From a virus, in IMG/VR virus record IMGVR_UViG_3300006104_000013, positions 1-64,000 of that record: 64,000 bases of DNA. One strand, 5' to 3'. A program made the translations under genes and the position numbers. The notes under the pieces were generated by a model. It did not search any database. It had not been told where the DNA came from and was given only the letters and a program-made list of their open reading frames with translations. Of this stretch, positions 30,037 to 38,879 are shown one piece after another. The stretch's first letter is position 1, and every line of letters begins with the position of its first letter.

Positions 30037-30620
30037 TGACAGTCGCAACCATCAACGCTGACGGCAGCATCTCCCTGTGGGGAGCGCCTAATCCTGACGG
30101 CCACAACGGGGTGGAATATCCTGTCGTGGTCACTGGTCAGCAGTCCCTCGACCCTCGCTATTACACGCAGCCTTACACGCTGTCGCAGTCAGACGGGGTG
30201 GTCACGCAGGCTTATGGGGACTTGTTGCCGGTGGCATTCGCACCAGATCCCATCACGGGCGTTGCCAGCATTCAGACCGCCAAGCTGGCAGACCTCGCCG
30301 CAGCCTATGCCACGGCCATTCAGCAGCCGGTGAGCTACACCACCCAAGGCGGCGTTAGCGAGACGTTCCAAGCCGATGATGCCGCTGTCGCCAACCTGTC
30401 CAAGATGTTGCTGGCGTTCCAGCACACAGGCGCGGTTCCCAATGGCTTCTTCTGGGTGGCCGCTGACAACAGCCAGATCCCGTTCACTTATGCCGACATG
30501 CAGCTATTGGCCCAAGCCATCGGGGTCAGCGCACTGACCGCATTCGGCAATTTGCAGGCCAAGAAAGAGGCTGTGCGGTCGGCAACAGATTCGGCCACCG
30601 TCATCTCGATCACTTGGTAG
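30036..30620 (+). CDS. DUF4376-containing fibre-associated protein, 194 aa
   Basis: The C-terminal half KLADLAAAYATAIQQPVSYT, ETFQADDAAVANLSKMLLAF and FFWVAADNSQIPFTYADMQL matches DUF4376, found in phage tail-fibre proteins and chaperones. The N-terminal half is beta-rich (SLWGAPNPDGHNGVEYPV). It directly follows the LamG gene, so it may assist folding or attachment of that protein. Confidence 0.7.
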   Translation: MTVATINADGSISLWGAPNPDGHNGVEYPVVVTGQQSLDPRYYTQPYTLSQSDGVVTQAYGDLLPVAFAPDPITGVASIQTAKLADLAAAYATAIQQPVSYTTQGGVSETFQADDAAVANLSKMLLAFQHTGAVPNGFFWVAADNSQIPFTYADMQLLAQAIGVSALTAFGNLQAKKEAVRSATDSATVISITW

Positions 30621-30680
30621 CGGAATAAGAACTATGGCGTGCTGACACCCTATTATGGTAGGTTTTGCAAAATTCTGTGA

Positions 30681-30713
30681 TTCGACTCTCGCTGATGTCG
30701 AAAAAATTCTTTT
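30681..30713 (+). terminator. Weak hairpin with T-rich tail
   Basis: TTCGAC pairs with GTCGAA around a ten-base loop, then AAAATTCTTTT. It lies in the 144-base gap between the DUF4376 gene and the next structural gene. A palindrome TTTTGCAAAA (30663-30672) precedes it. Confidence 0.35.
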
Positions 30714-30764
30714 GGTGACAGTGCCGCGCCGGGCTGTTTTCCATTGTGATGATGGAGAATATCG

Positions 30765-31475
30765 ATGCTTATCGCTGCACAGGTTGGCCCTATCGCCACC
30801 ACTGCGTCGCTGACCCCCGGAACGTCACCCAACTTGCGCCTGAGTAATATGGGCGATCTGGTCGTCTCGGAACTACACGGTCGCTTCTATGAACAGGCGT
30901 ACCGCCAAACCGGTTTCCGGATCGGCACCACGGCTGCCGTGACCCTGACCGCCAACCATGGCACCACCAACGGCGGCTCTGCCACCCTGGCCACTGCTGC
31001 CGCCGCGACTCCGATGCTGGGCTTGTGGAATCCCTCCACGTCCGGTTTCAACGCCGTGCTCCAGCAAGCCCAGTTGCAGGCATGGTACAATACCGTCACC
31101 ACCCCGACCGCCACTGGCTCGTTCATCTGGTATGTCGGCACCGCCCAAGGTGCGATCACCACCGGCCTGACCCCCTTCAACTCGAAGACTCTGGCTCAGT
31201 CCGGCTCGGTGATGAAAGCCTTCGCTGGTGCTACCGCCCTGACTGGTCTTGGTAACATCCTGACCGCCCTGGAAGCGGCCGACTTGTCGAACGCCGGTTC
31301 GGTGACTTACGGCACCATCGGTAATACCGCCATCACCCCCAGCATCGGCGGTGTGCAAAACTTCGACGGCCAGTTGATCGTCCCCCCCGGCGGTGTCTTG
31401 GCGCTGTATAACACCGGCAACGGCACGTCGTTCAACTACACCGGCCGTCTTTTCTGGGAAGAAGTCCCCGTCTAG
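30765..31475 (+). CDS. Structural protein, 236 aa
   Basis: Ala/Thr/Gly-rich beta protein (PLGL-type strands, SFIWYVGTAQGAITTGLTPF, LIVPPGGVLALYNTGNGTSF). The final PPGGxLALYNT...RLFWEEVP is seen in abundant phage virion proteins such as head decoration or fibre-base proteins. Strong GGAG before the ATG and optimal-looking codons suggest high expression. Confidence 0.6.
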   Translation: MLIAAQVGPIATTASLTPGTSPNLRLSNMGDLVVSELHGRFYEQAYRQTGFRIGTTAAVTLTANHGTTNGGSATLATAAAATPMLGLWNPSTSGFNAVLQQAQLQAWYNTVTTPTATGSFIWYVGTAQGAITTGLTPFNSKTLAQSGSVMKAFAGATALTGLGNILTALEAADLSNAGSVTYGTIGNTAITPSIGGVQNFDGQLIVPPGGVLALYNTGNGTSFNYTGRLFWEEVPV

Positions 31476-31503
31476 TATTTGCCGATAGCGCTGGAGAAAA
31501 ACA

Positions 31504-32523
31504 GTGCTACTTATATACAGGAACAATATTGACGGGGTTGTGTCTGTCGTCGGAGCTGGTGCTCCGACGATCCCGCCTGTTCTTGCTGCATCTTCTGGGA
31601 ATGTTGTTGATTTCACCGGGTATGGATCCCCGCTGATTTCGGCTGTCACAGCGTCAAGCGTGGCCGGAGCCGGCGTTGCTGGATCTGGATCACCCGTTGT
31701 TGGCCCTGTCACCGCGTATGGCGTTGAGGCAGTTGGAGTCGCCGGGTTCGGCGCTCCGGCAGCCCAGCAAGTTGTTGCTGGTGGGAGTGGTGGCGTTGTT
31801 GACTTCATCGGGTCAGGGGCGGATCAGATTGCCGCTGTTGTCTGTTCTGGGTTTGGTTCCGTCCCGATCTCCGGGTTCGGCGCTGTTACAATTGGCCCGG
31901 TTATTTGCGTGGGCACCGGCGGGACGTATTTCGTTCAGGGATCCGGGTCTCCCGTTGTTGACCCAGTTATTGCGTCCTCAGTCGCTGGAGTCGGAGTTGC
32001 CGGATCAGGTGCGGTCATCATCACCGGCCAATACGGTGCCGGGTTTGGCCTTACCGCCGACTTCTTTGGCGCGGCCAATATCCAAATCGGGCCTGTCATT
32101 TGCGCATCAACGTCTGCCGATGGCGTCTCGGGGTCTGGGTCGCGCACTGTCGGGGCCGTTACGTCTGCCGGTGTCGGCAAGGTATCGCTCTTCTATGGGT
32201 CAGGGGCCGACCAGATCGCGGCTGTTGTCGCATCAAGCTCCGGAGTCGTCGCCGTTGTAGGAGGAGGGAGTCCGAATGTCGGGGCTGTCACGTCGTCCTC
32301 GTCTGGCGGAACGGTCACATCTGGATCTGGCGCGGCCAACGTCAATGCAGTGACGGCTGGTGGCGCAGGGGAAACCGGGACCGGCGGAACTGGATCGCCG
32401 ACCATTGGGCCGGTGACTTGCGTCGGTGGGAATGCGTTTGTCATTTCGCTCTTGAGCGCGGCCAGCAATGTGCGTGGCATCCCGTCTGCTGGGCAGTTCG
32501 TAGCCTTCAGGAAGTCCGCATAA
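31504..32523 (+). CDS. Repeat protein with GxGxPxIxxV units, 339 aa
   Basis: Begins with GTG (31504) behind GGAG. About thirteen units of 21-28 residues, each G-S/F-G-A/S-P-x-V/I-x-x-V followed by a Ser/Gly/Ala segment (for example GSGSPVVGPVTAYGVEAVGV). Regular short strands with Gly turns suggest a beta-solenoid fibre. Unit number could vary between relatives. Likely a virion fibre or surface protein. Confidence 0.6.
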   Translation: MLLIYRNNIDGVVSVVGAGAPTIPPVLAASSGNVVDFTGYGSPLISAVTASSVAGAGVAGSGSPVVGPVTAYGVEAVGVAGFGAPAAQQVVAGGSGGVVDFIGSGADQIAAVVCSGFGSVPISGFGAVTIGPVICVGTGGTYFVQGSGSPVVDPVIASSVAGVGVAGSGAVIITGQYGAGFGLTADFFGAANIQIGPVICASTSADGVSGSGSRTVGAVTSAGVGKVSLFYGSGADQIAAVVASSSGVVAVVGGGSPNVGAVTSSSSGGTVTSGSGAANVNAVTAGGAGETGTGGTGSPTIGPVTCVGGNAFVISLLSAASNVRGIPSAGQFVAFRKSA

Positions 32524-32668
32524 AGACGGGTTGCGGAGTCTGACTCCTTATGCCAATATGCCGTCTACTGCGTGGAGCGTCTGGTGCTCAGAATTGCTTC
32601 GGCCAAAATCTCATACCTAAGAAGCTCTTGGGTAGTGACGATACTTAAAATTCCGACAGGAGTCTTAG
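32524..32668 (+). other. Intergenic region with nested inverted repeats
   Basis: AGACGG (32524-32529) pairs with CCGTCT (32561-32566), and GGAGT/ACTCC lies inside, forming a branched hairpin just after the repeat-protein stop. No T-run follows. The remaining 100 bases show no gene. Confidence 0.35.
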
Positions 32669-33274
32669 ATGTCGCACGAGTCCCATGCTTCGATGAAGAA
32701 CGAAGCGAAACGAAATCACGATGAAAAATTGGGTCGTTTGACCGAAGGTGGCGTCAAGCATATCGTCGATGGCGATATCAAGAAGGCCATTCGCGAGCAT
32801 GAACGCCAAGACCATCCCCATACCAAACCGTCGAAGATCGCTTTGAAGCGCGGCGGCCATGTCGAAGGCGAGAGCGATCGCCCCCGTCTGGATCGCGCCT
32901 CCGGTGGATCGACCAAGAAAGGCAAGGGCACGAACGTCAACGTCATCGTTGCCGGTGGCGGCGAAAAGCAGCCCGTCCCCGTTCCCGTTCCTGCCGGTGG
33001 CCCCGCTGGTGGCCCTCCCGGAGTCGGCGGACCCCCGCCAGCTCCCCAGATGGGGCCGCCTCCGGGCGCTGGCGGACCTCCGATGGGTCCTCCCGGACGT
33101 AAGGATGGCGGCCGCCTCTCGACATATGAGAACGCTCCCGCCGGTGGCCGTTCCGGCCTGGGCCGTTTGGATAAAGCCAAGACCTACGGCCGCAAGACTC
33201 TGGGAGAAGAAGAGCCCGTCGCCGTCAACACCGAACATCGCTCAACTCTGGCCCGTGGAGGGGTGGACAAATGA
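32669..33274 (+). CDS. Gly/Pro-rich basic virion protein, 201 aa
   Basis: Helical basic head (MSHESHASMKNEAKRNHDEK), then KRGGHVEGESDRPRLDR, a Pro/Gly-rich stretch (PVPVPAGGPAGGPPGVGGP) and a basic tail. The segment EGESDRPRLDRASGG is shared with the 38880-39266 protein (EGEHNRPRFDRPGRKRGG), so both belong to one family of phage structural accessory proteins. Probably disordered and DNA- or capsid-associated. Confidence 0.6.
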   Translation: MSHESHASMKNEAKRNHDEKLGRLTEGGVKHIVDGDIKKAIREHERQDHPHTKPSKIALKRGGHVEGESDRPRLDRASGGSTKKGKGTNVNVIVAGGGEKQPVPVPVPAGGPAGGPPGVGGPPPAPQMGPPPGAGGPPMGPPGRKDGGRLSTYENAPAGGRSGLGRLDKAKTYGRKTLGEEEPVAVNTEHRSTLARGGVDK

Positions 33275-33459
33275 CAATCCGGGTACACCTGGAAGTCATT
33301 GACGACGAAGCGACGGAGGGTGTTACCTTCCGTCGCCGTTGCGCCGATGGACTGGACAACGTCGAGGCTGATTCCGATTATTTCGGCAACCTCAAAAAGT
33401 TCGAGCGCCATGACAATATGGCCGACGAACCCACCCGTCGTCAGGGGAAAAACGAATAG
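33271..33459 (+). CDS. Hypothetical protein, 62 aa
   Basis: ATGA overlap with the previous gene. Begins MTIRVHLEVIDDEATEGVTF and is acidic then basic. Position among structural genes suggests a virion-assembly accessory. Not recognised. Confidence 0.5.
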   Translation: MTIRVHLEVIDDEATEGVTFRRRCADGLDNVEADSDYFGNLKKFERHDNMADEPTRRQGKNE

Positions 33460-33526
33460 ATGATCTTCCACGGCCCACGCCGGGCCGACATTTTCAGCCC
33501 AGCGCTTGTGGCTACTGTGAACGACC

Positions 33527-33736
33527 ATGATTGAGATGTCGTTCGACGCATTAGATGCGCTGGTCTCGAAAATCGAGGCTCAAATCACAGAACGCTCAGA
33601 ACACCTATCCTTCGGAGTCGCTTCGGACTTCGGGGATTACCGCAATCGCTGTGGATACATCCAAGCGATGAGAGATGTCCTTGATTACATCTCCGATATC
33701 ACCACCGAAATACATGAGGGGAAAACAAATGACTGA
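33527..33736 (+). CDS. Hypothetical protein, 69 aa
   Basis: Helical (FDALDALVSKIEAQITERSE, then YIQAMRDVLDYISDI), like short phage assembly factors. Overlaps the GroES-like gene by eight bases. Confidence 0.55.
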   Translation: MIEMSFDALDALVSKIEAQITERSEHLSFGVASDFGDYRNRCGYIQAMRDVLDYISDITTEIHEGKTND

Positions 33737-34151
33737 AGCAGCTCAGACGCTGATCATGCCGACTCCGCCGACTCCCGAGCAAGAAGCCGAACGCATTCGC
33801 GCGGCCCTGCCGGTTGACATTCAGAATGTCGAGGTCTTCGGGAACCGTATCCTGGTGGCCAAGTACGTCCGCGAGAAGATCGGGTCCATTTTCACCGCCA
33901 ACCAGACCCAGCGCGAAGATACCTTCCAGGGTAAGGTCGGTCTGGTCATCGCCAAGGGTCCCCTGGCCTTTAAGAGCGACCATGCCAACGACTTTTGTGG
34001 GCAAGATATCCAGGTCGGCGACTGGATTTCTTATAACTATGGCGACGGCAGCGATCTGGACGCCGTGGTGGACAACAAGCGCGTCGGCTGCAAGATCCTG
34101 AAGGACGTCGAAGTCCACGCCATCGTCCCCCGCCCCGACCTGTTCTACTAG
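33729..34151 (+). CDS. GroES-like (chaperonin-10 fold) protein, 140 aa
   Basis: Pattern of cpn10: VFGNRILVAKYVREKIGSIF (roof and first strands), a mobile-loop-like segment with TANQTQREDT, FQGKVGLVIAKGPLAF, DIQVGDWISYNYGDGSDLD and CKILKDVEVHAIV. Proteins of this type occur in phage head operons; T4 gp31 is the known case of a phage co-chaperonin that works with GroEL to fold the capsid protein. Here the mobile loop is short and lacks a clear GroEL-binding GGIVL triplet, so a purely structural role is possible. Confidence 0.6.
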   Translation: MTEAAQTLIMPTPPTPEQEAERIRAALPVDIQNVEVFGNRILVAKYVREKIGSIFTANQTQREDTFQGKVGLVIAKGPLAFKSDHANDFCGQDIQVGDWISYNYGDGSDLDAVVDNKRVGCKILKDVEVHAIVPRPDLFY

Positions 34152-34160
34152 GATCCCATC

Positions 34161-35156
34161 ATGCCGGATGAACTCGACACATTAGAGCCGATCACAATCG
34201 TCGTTGATGACGATGCGGACTCCCATAGCGAAGCCCCAGCCGAAGGCGCTGTCGTCGATAAGAAGCCTGAAGACCATGCGATGGCCGACATCGAGGACCT
34301 GAAGCGTCAGGTTCGCAATGCCGATGCCGTTGCCGAGGAAGCCTCCCGCCGAGCCGAAGACGAGCGCCATCGCCGCGAAAGCGCCGAGCGCGAAGCCAGC
34401 CAGTATCGGACGGTGGCCAGCGAGCACGAATACAACAGCCTGCTCACTGCCATTCAGGCTGCGGTCGATCGCCTGGACTCCCTGCAAGCGGCCCATACCG
34501 CCGCCTTGGAGGCCGGGAATTACGACACGGTCAGCAAGCTCCAGCTCGACATTGCGCGGGAAACAACCCGACTCCAAACCATGGAGAACGGAAAGTACAA
34601 TATCGAGCAAGCAAAAGAGCGCCAGAAGGATCAGCCGCCCCCGACTCGCCAAGACCAGCCAATCGACTGGAGCCGCCCCTGGAACAGCGCCGAGGCCGAT
34701 CGGGTTCTGCGTGAATCGTCACCGGCATCGGCGGCATGGATGCGCGATCACAACCAGTTCTTCTCCGATGTGGGCTTCCGTCAACAGGTGACGGCGGCCC
34801 ATAGCTTTGTTGTGGCCAAGGGTATCCGGGCTGACACGCCTGAATATTTCCGCGAAGTCGAGAAGCTGGTCGGCGTTGCAGGTGATGACGAGCCGACTCG
34901 CCAGAGTCAGGCTGATGAAGTGCCTCCGGCCCGGACTCCGGCCGCCCCTCCCCGGACTCCGGCCGCCCCGGCCGCCCCGGTGTCGCGCTCGGTCCCGTCT
35001 TCTCCTGGACAGCGGACGTCGTCGCAGACCATCGTCCTGTCTCGTGAGCAGCGTGAGATGGCCCGGACTCTGTTCCATGACCATCCCAATCCCGAACAGG
35101 CATATGCCCGCAACCTCATTGCCCTCGAAAAAGAAGGCAAGCTGAAGAAGTTCTAG
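34161..35156 (+). CDS. Scaffolding protein, 331 aa
   Basis: Internal assembly scaffold inferred from composition and position before the capsid gene. Acidic front (VVDDDADSHSEAP), long charged coiled coil (ADIEDLKRQVRNADAVAEEA), then DWSRPWNSAEADRVLRESSP, a Pro/Ala linker (ARTPAAPPRTPAAPAAP) and a basic C-terminal helix (YARNLIALEKEGKLKKF) as in capsid-binding ends of scaffolds. Non-conserved sequence is normal for this class. Confidence 0.7.
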   Translation: MPDELDTLEPITIVVDDDADSHSEAPAEGAVVDKKPEDHAMADIEDLKRQVRNADAVAEEASRRAEDERHRRESAEREASQYRTVASEHEYNSLLTAIQAAVDRLDSLQAAHTAALEAGNYDTVSKLQLDIARETTRLQTMENGKYNIEQAKERQKDQPPPTRQDQPIDWSRPWNSAEADRVLRESSPASAAWMRDHNQFFSDVGFRQQVTAAHSFVVAKGIRADTPEYFREVEKLVGVAGDDEPTRQSQADEVPPARTPAAPPRTPAAPAAPVSRSVPSSPGQRTSSQTIVLSREQREMARTLFHDHPNPEQAYARNLIALEKEGKLKKF

Positions 35157-35165
35157 GAGACTTAA

Positions 35166-35687
35166 ATGAACGACCAACCCACTCGCGCCGGTCGCCCGAC
35201 CAACGCCCGTATCCAGTCCTCCGTTCGTGAACCGGCCCGTGAGCCGGTCCGCGACTCCACCAACCGGACCGAGGGCACTCGTCTGGCCCGTAATCGCAAA
35301 CGGTCGGAGGACAAGTTCTATGTCGATCCCCGGATCATCCCCGCCGGTCGTGATTATCAATGGGTTCGGATGTCCTGCTATGGCCAGCCCGACCCCGATC
35401 ACGTCAACAACCTGAAGGACAACCACTGGACCGAAGTCCCCCAGGATCGCCACAGCGGTCTGGTGGTCGAGAAGGACGGTATGCGCCTGATGGAACGGCC
35501 GATGTACCTGTCTGAAGAAGCCCGCCAGGAAGATTACGATCTGGCCATCAGCCAAGTCCGTTCTGTTGGTGCCAATGTCACTGACGCACCGAAGGGACAC
35601 TTCCGCCGGGCAGCCGCCCGCGTTAATTCTGACTTCCAGCAAGTCTCTCTTGAAGGAACGTCGATGGCAGAAATCGCCGACGAATAG
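35166..35687 (+). CDS. Conserved head-region protein, 173 aa
   Basis: Disordered Arg/Pro-rich start, then KFYVDPRIIPAGRDYQWVRM, EVPQDRHSGLVVEKDGMRLMERPMYL and RQEDYDLAISQVRSV. The order WxRxSxxGxPD...RHxGLxV...GLxLMxRP is frequent in uncharacterised phage proteins between scaffold and capsid. May plug or stabilise the head. A terminator-like hairpin follows. Confidence 0.6.
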   Translation: MNDQPTRAGRPTNARIQSSVREPAREPVRDSTNRTEGTRLARNRKRSEDKFYVDPRIIPAGRDYQWVRMSCYGQPDPDHVNNLKDNHWTEVPQDRHSGLVVEKDGMRLMERPMYLSEEARQEDYDLAISQVRSVGANVTDAPKGHFRRAAARVNSDFQQVSLEGTSMAEIADE

Positions 35688-35701
35688 CGCCAAAATAACA
35701 A

Positions 35702-35735
35702 AAGGCTTGCCAGAACGGCGAGCCTTAGTTAATTT
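35702..35735 (+). terminator. Terminator-like hairpin before the capsid genes
   Basis: AAGGCTTGCC and GGCGAGCCTT (one G-U) form a ten-pair stem with AGAAC loop (35702-35726), followed by AGTTAATTT. Partial termination here would lower or separate expression of the capsid genes; alternatively a TTGCAA at 35734 with TATGGA may start a new transcript. Confidence 0.6.
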
Positions 35736-35890
35736 GCAACGAAATATGTCCGTAGAGCCTATGGACAATCGCCCGATCTGGACGCCCATGCTGGAGCGTT
35801 TGGGTCATTAAGCGGACGAGGCCCGTACCGCTAATCCAACCTACGTCGCGCAGAGCCTGTGGCGGCCACGGTAGACCCAGAAGGTCAGCT

Positions 35891-36550
35891 ATGGCAAACA
35901 TTCTCGCGCCTTTCGGATTCATTCCGACGAAACGTGTTGATGGGGCTTCCTGGAGCGGCAATATGTCCGTTCGCAAGATCGCCTACAATAACACCAACAA
36001 ATTCTATAAGGGCGACATCGTCCTTACTCTCTCGACCGGATACATTACCTCGGCCGCCGCTGCCTCGTGGACGTCCGCGACGACGACCCCGATCGCCGGT
36101 GTCTTCCAGGGTTGCAAATACTTCTCTTCCGCCCAGCAGAAGGTCGTGTGGTCGCCGTACTTCCCCGGTGGTGACACTGTCACTGGCCTGGACGTTGAAG
36201 CTTATATCATCGACGATCCGAACGTCGTGTTCCTGGCCCAGACCGGTGGCCTGTCGGGTTCCGCCATCGGCATCTCGGCCATTGGCAACAACGTGCAGAT
36301 CAGCGTGTCTGTCGGCTCCGGAAACACTCTGAGCGGTATCTCCGGGTATGTTGTTGACGAATCCAACGTCGGCACCACCTCGACCTACCCCTTCCGTGTG
36401 TACGATATCCCCAACGTGCAAACGTCTGGCGGGACCCCCGGAACTGCCGCTGGCGCGATCGGCAATGGTTATGATCCGACGACAAAGTACAACTTTGTGC
36501 TGGTGACGCCGAATAACCATGAGCTCCGTGCTCCGATCACTGGCATTTAA
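35891..36550 (+). CDS. Head decoration-like protein, 219 aa
   Basis: Starts MANILAPFGFIPTKRVDGAS, then beta-rich (IAYNNTNKFYKGDIVLTLST, SYVVDESNVGT-like strands) and NHELRAPITGI at the end. This small-barrel type with GFxPxRxxxG is common just before capsid genes and often decorates or cements the head. Good ribosome-binding site AGAAGG. Confidence 0.65.
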   Translation: MANILAPFGFIPTKRVDGASWSGNMSVRKIAYNNTNKFYKGDIVLTLSTGYITSAAAASWTSATTTPIAGVFQGCKYFSSAQQKVVWSPYFPGGDTVTGLDVEAYIIDDPNVVFLAQTGGLSGSAIGISAIGNNVQISVSVGSGNTLSGISGYVVDESNVGTTSTYPFRVYDIPNVQTSGGTPGTAAGAIGNGYDPTTKYNFVLVTPNNHELRAPITGI

Positions 36551-36566
36551 TAGAGGAGATTGAACG

Positions 36567-37481
36567 ATGCCCGTTTCCTTATCCGCAATCGCCAATCTGC
36601 TCTATCCCGGCCTCCGGGAAGTGACTGGCAAATATAAACAAATCGGACGTCAGTACGACAAAATCTTCGACCACATGAAGTCGGATATGGCGTTGGAACG
36701 CACCAGCGAAGCCCGCTACCTGGGTTACGCTCAGTTGAAGAATGAAGGTGCTGCCACCGCATTCGACAACCAAGCCGGTGTGCGGTTCACCTACAACCAG
36801 GAACACATCGAAATCGCCTTGGGGTATGCGATTACCCGCAAGGCCATCGATGACAACCTGTACAAGACGCAGTTCCAACCGTCGAACCTGGGCCTGATGG
36901 AATCCTTCAATCAGACCAAGGAAATCTACGGTGCCAACGTCCTGAACACTGCCAACGTCTATAATCAGGCGGTGGGCGGTGACGGCGTGGCCCTGTGCGC
37001 CCCCAACCACCAGGTTGATGGTTCGACCTACGCCAACACCCCCTCAGTGGCTGTTGACCTGAATGAATCGACTCTGCTGTCGGCGATGATCTCGATCCGT
37101 CGCAACTTCGTCGATCAGGCTGGTCTGAAGTTCTATGCCCGTGGCCGCAAGCTGATTGTGCCCCCGGAATTGGAACCGATTGCCATCCGTCTGTTGCAGA
37201 CCGAATTGCGTCCCGGCACTGCCGATAATGACGTCAATGCGATCCGCGCCACTGCTGGCGGCTTGACTGAAGGTTACATGGTCAACGACTTCCTGACCTC
37301 TCCCTACGCTTGGTTCCTGCTGACCAACGTCAAGGGTCTGGCCTACATGGAGCGGATGCCCTTTGAAACCGATATGCAAGTCGAGTTTACGACGGACAAC
37401 CTGCTGGTGAAGGGTTATGAACGCTACTCGTTTGGCGCGTATAATCCGCGCGCCATCTACGGTAGTTTTCCGACCTCGTAA
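36567..37481 (+). CDS. Major capsid protein (HK97-fold type), 304 aa
   Basis: Shell protein. Sequence pattern: LSAIANLLYPGLREVTGKYK, EARYLGYAQLKNEGAATAFDN, EHIEIALGYAITRKAIDDNLY, then FYARGRKLIVPPELEPIAIRLLQ, AWFLLTNVKGLAYMERMP and VKGYERYSFGAYNPRAIYGS. This matches Mu gpT/HK97-like capsid proteins, with E-loop near the start, helix spine in the middle and A-domain at the end. No N-terminal delta domain is fused, in keeping with the separate scaffold. Strong GAGGAG. Confidence 0.85.
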   Translation: MPVSLSAIANLLYPGLREVTGKYKQIGRQYDKIFDHMKSDMALERTSEARYLGYAQLKNEGAATAFDNQAGVRFTYNQEHIEIALGYAITRKAIDDNLYKTQFQPSNLGLMESFNQTKEIYGANVLNTANVYNQAVGGDGVALCAPNHQVDGSTYANTPSVAVDLNESTLLSAMISIRRNFVDQAGLKFYARGRKLIVPPELEPIAIRLLQTELRPGTADNDVNAIRATAGGLTEGYMVNDFLTSPYAWFLLTNVKGLAYMERMPFETDMQVEFTTDNLLVKGYERYSFGAYNPRAIYGSFPTS

Positions 37482-37490
37482 GGCGATTAT

Positions 37491-37516
37491 CTGGGCTGCC
37501 CTTCGGGGTGGCCCAG
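37491..37516 (+). other. UUCG-capped hairpin after the capsid gene
   Basis: CTGGGCTGCCC, loop TTCG, GGGTGGCCCAG: eleven pairs including two G-U. No T-run follows, so it more likely protects the capsid mRNA end or is a processing site than a terminator. Confidence 0.55.
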
Positions 37517-37545
37517 GTGGTACTCGTAATTAGAAGGAGCCTCAC

Positions 37546-38865
37546 ATGGCTGAGACTATTGAACGCGGCCCGGCAATCTCGCTAGGGGCTCTGACAGACG
37601 CCAATCTGGTTGTCATCAACGGCGTGGTTCAGACCAATGCCCAGATCCAACCCACTGACGGACCGTCCATTTCCTACCAGGGTGACGCCATCCCCGATGT
37701 GCGTGTGTTTCCTGCCAATAAGGACGGCCTGCAAACCGCCCGCATCCCCTGCTTTGTCAGTTCGCCCTACATCGTGATGGTCGATGCTATCCCGTCGGTG
37801 AGCTCGGCCAGCGGATCGAATACCGGCACTGTGGCTGCGGCCCAGGCGATTTCCTCGGCCGGTGGTGCCTTTACCTTGATTTCGACCCAGCCCAGTTGCT
37901 CCGCATCTGGTTCGGCCGCCCACGGTATTGTCCCGCTGATCCCCAAAGCCTATCCGACCAGCTATACTGGGACGGTAGGAACCCCCATCAACGTCCTGGC
38001 GCTGGACTTCGGCTTCACCTACGGCACGACCACTGCTTCGAGCACCACCGTCACGGTGGCCGACTCCTCGCTGTTCTATGTCGGCCAGTGGATCTGCATC
38101 GCCGGTGCCGGTAATTCGGCGACGACCTTGCCGCTGGTGACTCAAGTCACCGCGATTCCGACGTCCACCACGATCACCCTGGCGACCGCCGCTATCGGTG
38201 CCGTGACCCGCGCCCCCATCGGATCGACCAACTACAGTGGCCCATACCCGGCTGGATCTTCGGCCAACGCGGTGAATCCCTACTGGAACGGCGGAGTCGC
38301 CGGTCTGTTCAATCCGACCGAAGGCATCGCCCGTAACATCGCCGTCTATGCCGCAGCGAATGCCATCACCAACTCGGTGGTTATCAACGGCTATGACGTC
38401 TATGGCTACAAGATGACCGAAACCATCTCCTTCACCACGTCCGGCTCGGCCCAGACGGTGTATGGGAAGAAGGCTTTCAAGTACATCTACTCGGCGACTC
38501 TGACGAATGCCGACGGATCGCACAACGTCTCGCTGGGCGTCGGCGACGTCATCGGGTACGCTCTGCGCATCGACAAGTGGGAATATTCCAACAACTTCTA
38601 CAACGGCACGTTCACGACTGCTCAGACGGGATGGACCCAGGCTTACCAACCGACCTCCGGCGCGTCCACGGCCACTTCGGCTGACGTTCGCGGAACGATC
38701 CAAGTAGGGTCTGCCGGTGGCGGTTCGCCCATCTCTGGCGGCGCGAACCTCGATGGAACCAAGCGCATCGCTCTGATGATGACGGTCCCCTTGAGCAACT
38801 TGATCAATTGCACCCCCGCCGCACCTCAGTATATGTTCGGCACGGCGCAATATTCCAATTTCTAA
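37546..38865 (+). CDS. Beta-rich structural protein, 439 aa
   Basis: Contains GIARNIAVYAAANAITNSVV, NGYDVYGYKMTETISFTTSG, VYGKKAFKYIYSATLTNADG, a beta-sandwich also found in the 39483-40115 protein (ITGTDRYGNSLVETVTV). Middle insertions are Ser/Thr/Ala-rich (TTTASSTTVTVADSSLFYVG). Likely a major head or tail surface protein; abundance is suggested by AGAAGGAG and position. Confidence 0.6.
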   Translation: MAETIERGPAISLGALTDANLVVINGVVQTNAQIQPTDGPSISYQGDAIPDVRVFPANKDGLQTARIPCFVSSPYIVMVDAIPSVSSASGSNTGTVAAAQAISSAGGAFTLISTQPSCSASGSAAHGIVPLIPKAYPTSYTGTVGTPINVLALDFGFTYGTTTASSTTVTVADSSLFYVGQWICIAGAGNSATTLPLVTQVTAIPTSTTITLATAAIGAVTRAPIGSTNYSGPYPAGSSANAVNPYWNGGVAGLFNPTEGIARNIAVYAAANAITNSVVINGYDVYGYKMTETISFTTSGSAQTVYGKKAFKYIYSATLTNADGSHNVSLGVGDVIGYALRIDKWEYSNNFYNGTFTTAQTGWTQAYQPTSGASTATSADVRGTIQVGSAGGGSPISGGANLDGTKRIALMMTVPLSNLINCTPAAPQYMFGTAQYSNF

Positions 38866-38879
38866 GCGAGGACTGACAA

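Noticed and set aside
37582-38850. 422-codon antisense ORF under a structural gene
   Set aside because: Arg/Gly/Asp-rich shadow typical of the complement of GC-rich coding DNA; no start signal.
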